Below, piece by piece: positions 57,398-64,000 of a stretch of DNA of 64,000 bases; the first letter of the stretch is position 1; every line of letters begins with the position of its first letter. Position numbers and translations under genes: made by a program. This DNA comes from Panagrolaimus kolymaensis (taxonomy: Eukaryota > Nematoda > Chromadorea > Rhabditida > Panagrolaimidae), in contig JAJQJQ010000022.1 in NCBI GenBank assembly GCA_028622995.1, positions 3,224,001 to 3,288,000 of the forward strand, written 5' to 3'. Under the pieces are notes generated by a model. The model was not told the DNA's origin. It did not search any database and saw only the letters and a list, made by a program, of their open reading frames with translations.

Positions 57398-59121
57398 GGT
57401 TAAAAAATTGACAGAAAAAATGTCTTGAAGGTTTTAGTAACTTCCATCTGATTGAACGAATGGCCGTCGATACCTCTAGGCATGAGATTGTTATCTATCG
57501 TTTATTTTTTGCGCAATTTTTCAATTTGCTTATGTTTATTCTTTTTTATGTCCATTTTTCTTTTATAAAAAAAGACGATAGAAACAAGGAGAAGAAGAAT
57601 GTCCACGAATAAAGGCACCAACTGTCATCGTTTACAATGGCGGCAATGATTCCAAATGTAGGCTTTAAAGAAAGTCTTTAGGAAAAATTTTATACATTTG
57701 CAAAAATAAAAAGTTTTGGGGAAAAATGGAAAGAAAATACAAGCTTTTTGGTAGCTTTTTTATGATTATCCTATTCGATCTATCATTTTGAATTCTAAAT
57801 TTTAAAGTTGAAAAGTTGAACCATATTCTCTTTAGATTTTTTATAGTTTACAATCGCGAAAATCCATATTTATGTTGAACCAAAAAATGTTCAAAAAGCT
57901 ACTTCCAAGCCATATTTTCACATATTTGGTTCGTGCAAAAGCAGGATCTTATTCGAAGGACCACTTTTGAGCCAATTCATTCATCCTTTTTTCATTCATC
58001 CATTTTGGCTTTAAACTAAAGCGGGACTTTATTCCACCACTTATATGCATGTCGTCGTCTCATTCATTTTTCTTCACCCTTTTCCTATATTGGAGCAACA
58101 AGAACACAAGGAAAAGAAGACAGTCAGTCGGTTGGTTGGATGGTTGTATTTGGTTCGACAAAAACTTTATCTGGGCCGCTCCTCTCTTCTGTATTGAAAT
58201 GCACAAAAAAAAATTTTGGCGTTGTTTTTATTTTTTTTTCTCTCATGTTGTTTGCGTGCGCATACGTACTTACTCAAATTGTTTGTGAGTGATTTTTTTT
58301 CCTGCTGCTGCATTTGCGACTCATCAACATCTATCTCATCAATGACTGATCACTCTTCTCTCGCGCATCATCTTCTTTTTTCTACCCAAAAAGTTGAAAG
58401 TTACTTTTTTTTTTCATTCCTTCCGCTGATGATGACGATGAGAGCAACAATAATAAAATCGGAAGGACAAACAAAAACTCATGTTATTATTCAATCGGTC
58501 TTTTTCCTTTTTCTGGGCAAAAGGAAAAAAGGAAAATATTGATTTGTTTGTTTTTGTAATGTGTTTCTGCTTGCCCTCATCAAAAAACAATCATAAAAGT
58601 TTCTTTTTTTCCAAAAAAAGACGTTTATTAAAAATTCTTATATTTACGCTTGTTGTTTTTCTTTTTTGATTTCAATCCATCAACTTTTTTTGATGGATAA
58701 CTCAAAAATTATTACGACAAACGAATAATGTTGCAAAAAGTTTTCTTCTTTTTTATTTGAAGCGCTTTTTGGAAGAATTACAATTCCTTTATTTTGCTTT
58801 ATTTTTTTCCTGCAAAACAGATGGATTTTGCGCTTTTAAAAAGATCTATCGACTCTCTTTCTTTAGCTTTTAGCTCTTTTGCTAAACAAAAAAAATACGA
58901 GTGAATAATGGTCAGAGACATACTTTTAATGATAGCTTGTGTTTTTTATTTTTGTCTCATCATCTCATCACCTTTATTTTTTTTATCCGTGTTTGTTTTT
59001 TGTTCCTACAAATTCTAAGATGAAGAAAAAAATAAACTTTTCTTAGCTAAGTCATTTCTCCCTATATTTCACGTTTAAATTTTTTGCATTTACTTTTTAG
59101 GCTTATACAAAGACAGTAACA
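57398..59121. other. 1.7-kb intergenic region
   Basis: Divergent flank of the secreted protein (-) and the transporter (+). The open frames at 58049-58669 are Phe/Ser/Cys-rich readings of T-rich DNA and are not supported as genes. Confidence 0.45.
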
Positions 59122-61620
59122 ATGTCGATGAAAGGCACATGTTGTTGCTGCTTTATTAATAATGCTCGAAGCCTCATTTTATTATTATCTTTCTTTTGTA
59201 TTATTTCACTTTTTGCTAACACTTTATTACTGAATTTTGCTGTGATTCATAAAGATGAACTTATTCCTAAACATTTTTTGCCATTATCTCAAAAAACTTA
59301 TGGTATTTTTTTTTCTTATTTTTGTTATTATTCATTTAAATTGAATTTTAAGGATTGCCAGCTTCTGAAACTCCAAGGTTACGGCGCCATGTAAATGAGT
59401 CCGAAATTGATTTAACGGAAGGAGTTCCAGTGCCCATGGAAGATCAAGATGATACATCGACACAAGCTTTAATTAGTCAGCTTGAAAATGAAGATAAAAT
59501 AAATAAATTAAAAAAGAAAAAACCTCAAATGGACGTTGATGAAGGCGCGATTTTATTTTTAGTTTTTAAAATAAATACAAAGGTTTTAGGATATCCGATA
59601 CCTTCAGTCGATAGTTCATTAGAAACTGCTTTTGAAGCCGCAACTTATCCCCCAACAACAAGAAATACTCGATTGGTTTTGCTTACAAAAGCTACAATTG
59701 CAGGTGAAAATGAAAATGAAAATGAAAACAATACCGAAATAATAAATGAAGAAATAAAAGAAGTAGGATTTGCTCCACTCATTGGTACTACACATCCTCC
59801 AAAATTTGCTTCAAAAGGTTCGAATATTATTTGTTTAAATGGAAAAAAATAAAAAATTATTATTTTTAGGGTTTTTAATTAAAGACAAGGATAATGTTGA
59901 TGCCATTAAAGATGGAGAAGAAAAGACAAAAAATGATGCAGCAGAAATAGAGTAAGTTTTGGCTCCTTCATTTACTCTAATTACCACGATTTTTTAGACT
60001 TACTGATTATTCAGGAGTTTCGTTTTTTGATAGATCATTAATTGGAGAATTATTTGATTGTTTATTTTTTGCTGCTCCCGGCATTGGAATGCTTCTATCT
60101 TACATTCCTTCAAGCTTCTTAATTCGTAAACTAGGCTGTCATAAAGTTATTCTTATTGCTTTACTTATTTCTAGCATTGCAACCGTTGCTATCCCATTTC
60201 TTCTTGTATATGGTTAGCTTTATTCTTACTTTGTACTTATTTTATTTCTTTTTAACTTTATTTTTTAAGGTATAAATGCCATTATTGGAGCTCGAGTTTT
60301 TCAAGGCATTGCTTTTGGACCAATTTTTTGTTTCATTGGAAAAAATGCTGTTGCCTGGGGTTCATTGAAAGAACAGCTGTGGTTTATTTGCACATGTGTT
60401 TCTGCATTGATTGTTAGTTTTTTTTTAAATGAAACTTAATTGATTAATGATGAGAGCTAACAAATGCAACATTTTTTATAGATAACGCCAATAATCTCTT
60501 GGTCATTTTCAAATGAAATTCTCAATAACAAAGAAGATAATTTTAGTCTTATCTTTTATTTACATGCCATATTTTCTTTTATCTTAGCTATTATTTGGCT
60601 TATCTTTTATCGAGATACTCCCCAAAAACACCGATGGGTAAATGGTTTGGAATTAAATAAAGTAATGTCGGGGAAAGCTCAAAATAATAGAATTATGGAA
60701 CATAATGTTACATCAACAATATTTACATCGGTTGCAGTCATCTCAATTTGGATTGCTGCATTTGGTTATTTTTGTGCCTTTGCATTGTTTGCAACCTTCT
60801 TACCTATTTATGCAAATACTGTAACCCATTTAATTCCTTATCAAGCAGGAGCATTTGCAATTATTCCTTTTGCTTTAATGGCATGTCTCATACTTTGGCA
60901 GAGTCATATAAAATTTTTATTTTATTTTAGGCATTCGTCCATTGGGTGAGTTATTTATTCAACAAATGTTTCAATCTTTGTGGTTTAACATTAAAAGTTC
61001 GGCTATACAACTCATTCGCTTTTGTTATTTGTGCATTCTTTTTCCTTGGTCTTGCCATTGCCGCAGCTTTACATCGATATAATGAATATTCAAGTTTTGT
61101 TAGGTTTGTATAACGTAATTCAAAAAGCTGAAAGTTCATTTTTAAAGTTTCAGTTTTGTTCATTTTGCTGCCTTATTTTCACTTGGGTTTGCCATAAATG
61201 GGTTTTTCCAAAGTTCAATTGTTGTTGGACGATATTATTCTCAATATATTATTGGCCACATGATGTTGCCCTTTAGTCTTGCTTACATTTTTGTTCCAAC
61301 TATAACAATTTTTTTTACCCCTTTAAAGTTTGTATATTTTTTGTGTAATTCTTTTTTTTAAATTTCAATCCTTTTTTAGTTTGCTTCGATATTGGCGTCT
61401 CGTTTTTCTTGTAATCGTAGTGGTTCTTCTTATTTCGGCAGTAGTTTTTGCAATCTTTGGCCAAGGTCAACCATCCATTTGGGCTGAAGAAAGTTGGGAT
61501 CCAACCTCAACCCAACATATGATTTCTCGAAACACACTTGAGCGAAATGCTCAAGCTGAATGTGGAATTATTTCTTTTCGAACCGTTGATGATTATCTTC
61601 AATCAAGTTCAGATTTGTAA
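59122..61620 (+). CDS. MFS transporter, SLC17-like (nematode anion/phosphate transporter group)
   Basis: Nine exons (59122-59302, 59353-59817, 59870-59951, 59998-60212, 60270-60412, 60482-60880, 60931-61103, 61154-61327, 61380-61620) join to 690 residues. TM1 (LILLLSFFCIISLFANTLLL) is followed by a very long loop rich in Asp/Glu/Lys (about residues 60-245), then the MFS core: GIGMLLSYIPSSFLIRKLG, ARVFQGIAFGPIFCFIGKNA, FYRDTPQKHRWV, and the C-terminal six TMs ending FAIFGQGQPSIWA. The last motif and RVFQG...W..L are typical of SLC17 members. The substrate is unknown. The loop between TM1 and TM2 is far longer than usual, and an extra intron could lie in it. The intron at 60881-60930 has a GC donor. 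Confidence 0.85.
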
Positions 61621-62016
61621 CAATAATTCTACTATTATTTGTCATATAATATTACCGGTCTTTTTTATTATTAATTACATCGTGAATCTCGCATTTTTGT
61701 TTTTGTTGATTTTTAAAATTTATTTTTTGACAAATTTTTGCCGTTCTTTCAATCATTTTGAAAAAGTGCCTTTCCTCGCTCAGTTATTTTCGCTTAATAT
61801 TTTGTGCAATCAGTTTGTATTTTTTAAATTGTTTTGATTTTTTTAAACCGGTTTTGAAAAACTGTTTGTATTGTTGCTAGCTTTTGAGAAAAAATAAAAT
61901 AAAAATTTTAAAATATAAACTTGAAGTGTTGAAAAGTTGTTGGAATGACACTATCGTATTTTTTGTTCCTTACATAGATTTTTATTTTAAAATATTCAGT
62001 TAAACTTTAAACAAAA
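61621..62016. other. short intergenic region between two plus-strand genes
   Basis: About 395 bp. It includes the 3' UTR of the transporter, with AATAAAATAAAAA near 61893. A TATTCAG site at 61993-61999, 18 nt before the carrier's ATG, could accept a spliced leader. Operon membership is possible but not shown. Confidence 0.4.
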
Positions 62017-63087
62017 ATGGAGAAGTTCAAAGAAGGAAGCAGACAAATTGTAGCGGGTGGCTCTGCTGGCTTGGTTGAAGTTTGTTTAATGCATCCGGTA
62101 AATTCATAAGTGAAAAAATGTCAAATAAAAAGAGAGATTTTTTAGCTGGATTTACTTAAAACTCGGTTACAAATTCAAGGTGGTAATTATTCTGGATTAA
62201 CAGATTGTTTCAATCAAACTTTAAAAAATGAGGGCATAAAAGGTTTTTATAAAGGTAAACTTTTTGGGGTTAAAACGCTAAATAATATTGAAAATTTTAT
62301 AGGAATCCTACCACCAATCCTGGCTGAGACGCCGAAGCGAGCTACAAAATTTTTTACATTTGAACAATACAAAAAAGTTTTTGCATTTGATGGAGTCCCA
62401 GTATGGGTTTCTTTATCCTTTGCTGGGTTATGTTCTGGTTTAACTGAAGCTGTAGTTGTATGCCCATTTGAAGTGGTGAAAGTTCGAATGCAATCTGATA
62501 GAAGCTCGACTTTCGATAAAGTTTGTTTTTATTTTTTAAACGATTCATTTCTTTTTAATTTTTAGACGAGAACTTCAGCCTCCGTTGCGCGTGAAATCAT
62601 TCGATTAGATGGTTTTGGTACTCAAGGGATTTTTCGTGGTCTTGATGCCACTTTGGGAAGAAATGGCGTATGGAATATGATATATTTTGGTCTATATCAT
62701 AATTTAAAAGGCTTTATTCCAACTGATGGAGGAGATTCTAAAGGCAGCATTTTCCTACGATTGGGCCTTGGATTTGTTGCTGGCTCTTTGGCATCAGTTG
62801 TAAATATACCATTTGATGTTGCAAAAAGTCGAATACAAGGCCCTCAACCTCCAAAAGGAAGGATTCATCATGGATGCTTTCAATCCATGGCTTTAATCGC
62901 AAAACAAGAAGGCGTTGGAGCTTTATATCGTGGGCTTTTGCCCAAAGTGATGCGTATGCTTTTCTTATTTTCTTTTCTTTTATTTTATTTTAGTATTATA
63001 TTTTAAATTATAGGTTTGGGTCCTGGCGGAGCTATTATGCTCGTCGTTTACGAGTCTGTATACGAGTTTCTTCAAAAACATACTTAA
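62017..63087 (+). CDS. SLC25A21: mitochondrial 2-oxodicarboxylate carrier (SLC25A21-like)
   Basis: Five exons (62017-62097, 62146-62254, 62303-62520, 62566-62953, 63014-63087) join to 289 residues, the normal length for the family. Three mitochondrial-carrier repeats each carry a Px[DE]xx[KR]xR motif: HPLDLLKTRLQ, CPFEVVKVRMQ and IPFDVAKSRIQ. The sequences FYKGILPPILAETPKRATKFF and GLLPKVMRLGPGGAI are characteristic of the oxodicarboxylate carriers. The protein exchanges 2-oxoadipate and 2-oxoglutarate across the inner membrane, in lysine and tryptophan breakdown. Confidence 0.95.
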
Positions 63088-63286
63088 ATTTTTTTAATTT
63101 TAAATAATCTTTATTAATTGATTAACAACTTTAAATTTGTTATTAATTCATTAACTAGTGTATCTTAGTTTTAGTATTATTTGATTTCCTAATTCACTTG
63201 CCACTTCTAATTCACTTTAATTAAATACATATCGTCTTTATTGTACAAGCGTATAAAAATATTAATAAAAAGTTAATGATTTTATT

Positions 63287-64000
63287 TTATGGTAAACCTT
63301 CATAAAACTCAATTTTTCCTTTAAATGCGGCTTTTAAAAGTGCGACGAAGCCAGCGCCATCATCGACTGTGAAACCATATTTGATTGGTTGTCCAAAATC
63401 AACAACAATATTGGTTTCAGTCGATGGAGGCGAGCAACAAAATGAAAAACTATAACGCGAATTGTTAAAAGCCCATAAAGTGTTTCGACTGTTTCCAACA
63501 ATGGCGACAGAACAACAATCAAATAAACCATCTTGATCTTGAAAATATACTTTTTTAATGTCCGATGTTTGAATCAATTTAGTAGAAGGTGGAGCATTAT
63601 GGCGATCAGGGAAATGAAATATTTTTAGAATGACTTTTGTGAGCTAAAAAATAAAGCAAATTTTTGCCCACGCATGCGATTTAATTACCTCGCAATATTT
63701 ATCCTTGTAAAGTATCGATGGAGCTTTCTTTTCAGGTGGATGTGGAAAATTATAATGCTCGTCATTTGTTTTAGAAATATTGTTTTCCATCACCGCTGGA
63801 GCTGATAATTGTGAATCTTGTCGTGAAATGTAGTCTGTTTGAGTCCTAAAAATGGCAACAAAATATCAAAAGTACACTTTTTGTTAAACCCATAAATTAA
63901 AGTACCCAATATCTATTTTTTGATGTCGTTTAAAAAAGTCCCGAAGCATTTGCAAAACAAAACTAAACCAATAAAATATATAAGAGCCAGATGAAAAGCA
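63287..64000 (-). CDS. unknown protein, 3' part (continues beyond the window)
   Basis: The last three exons are visible: 63962-63906 (upstream end uncertain; the frame stays open towards the window edge), 63845-63689 and 63643-63287, in phase and ending IEFYEGLP. The visible part, about 190 residues, contains MLRDFFKRHQKIDIG, a Pro/Lys-rich linker, then a compact region FQDQDGLFDCCSVAIVGN and VVDFGQPIKYGFTVDDGAGF. No signal peptide or TM is visible. I do not recognise the family. Confidence 0.6.

Noticed and set aside
58049..58669. Series of overlapping plus-strand frames
   Set aside because: T-rich DNA translated into Phe/Ser/Cys strings; no support as exons of either flanking gene.

Overview
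The window is genomic DNA from a nematode. Evidence: strongly AT-rich sequence, many very short introns (often 45-60 bp) ending in TTTTAG or TTTCAG, a Sre-type chemoreceptor, a patched-related (PTR) protein, an MSP-domain protein, and ClC, EHS-1 and anoctamin genes of metazoan type. I cannot fix the species. The intron style and AT content would suit a clade IV nematode such as a panagrolaimid, but that is a guess. All gene models were built by hand by joining exons across splice sites and checking phase; most close to whole codons.

Layout. 1-3180 is gene-free except for a small inverted-repeat element full of GTCGGTA repeats (1760-2193). 3190-10217 (-) is a ClC-1/2-type chloride channel with a 2.1-kb first intron. 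11782-13043 (-) is a Sre-like receptor. 14802-18597 (+) is a PTR protein, 18824-20374 (-) a serine carboxypeptidase, and 20969-25777 (-) the Eps15 homologue EHS-1, whose large intron consists of two tandem copies of a 1.2-1.3-kb repeat that carries the splice sites. 26266-26935 (-) is a small membrane protein. 27376-30806 (-) is mitochondrial glycine decarboxylase, 31306-32407 (-) a RanBP3-like protein, and 32956-33720 (-) a DUSP22-like phosphatase.

34159-38685 (+) is the GPI transamidase subunit PIG-K. An intron of it holds an unrelated opposite-strand gene (34528-35629). Its coding sequence, eight codons after the catalytic Cys codon, is split by a 2131-bp insertion with 565-576-bp inverted repeats and a 4-bp target duplication. 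That insertion carries its own three-exon gene. 38839-41354 (+) is an RRM/F-box/LRR protein. 41355-47469 is a 6-kb gene-free stretch. After it come a two-Ig membrane protein (47470-48625, +), an MSP-domain protein (49009-49828, -), an anoctamin/TMEM16 (about 50965-56113, +), a possible 33-residue membrane micropeptide (56540-56641, +), a small secreted protein (56928-57397, -), an SLC17-like MFS transporter (59122-61620, +), a mitochondrial 2-oxodicarboxylate carrier (62017-63087, +) and the 3' part of an unknown gene running off the edge (63287-64000, -).

The genes are ordinary, mostly unrelated housekeeping, membrane and signalling genes on both strands, with no sign of a shared pathway or prokaryote-like cluster. 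The striking points are the mobile elements and how they interact with splicing: one element sits inside a PIG-K exon and may be removed in frame, and another family makes up the EHS-1 intron and supplies its donor and acceptor.
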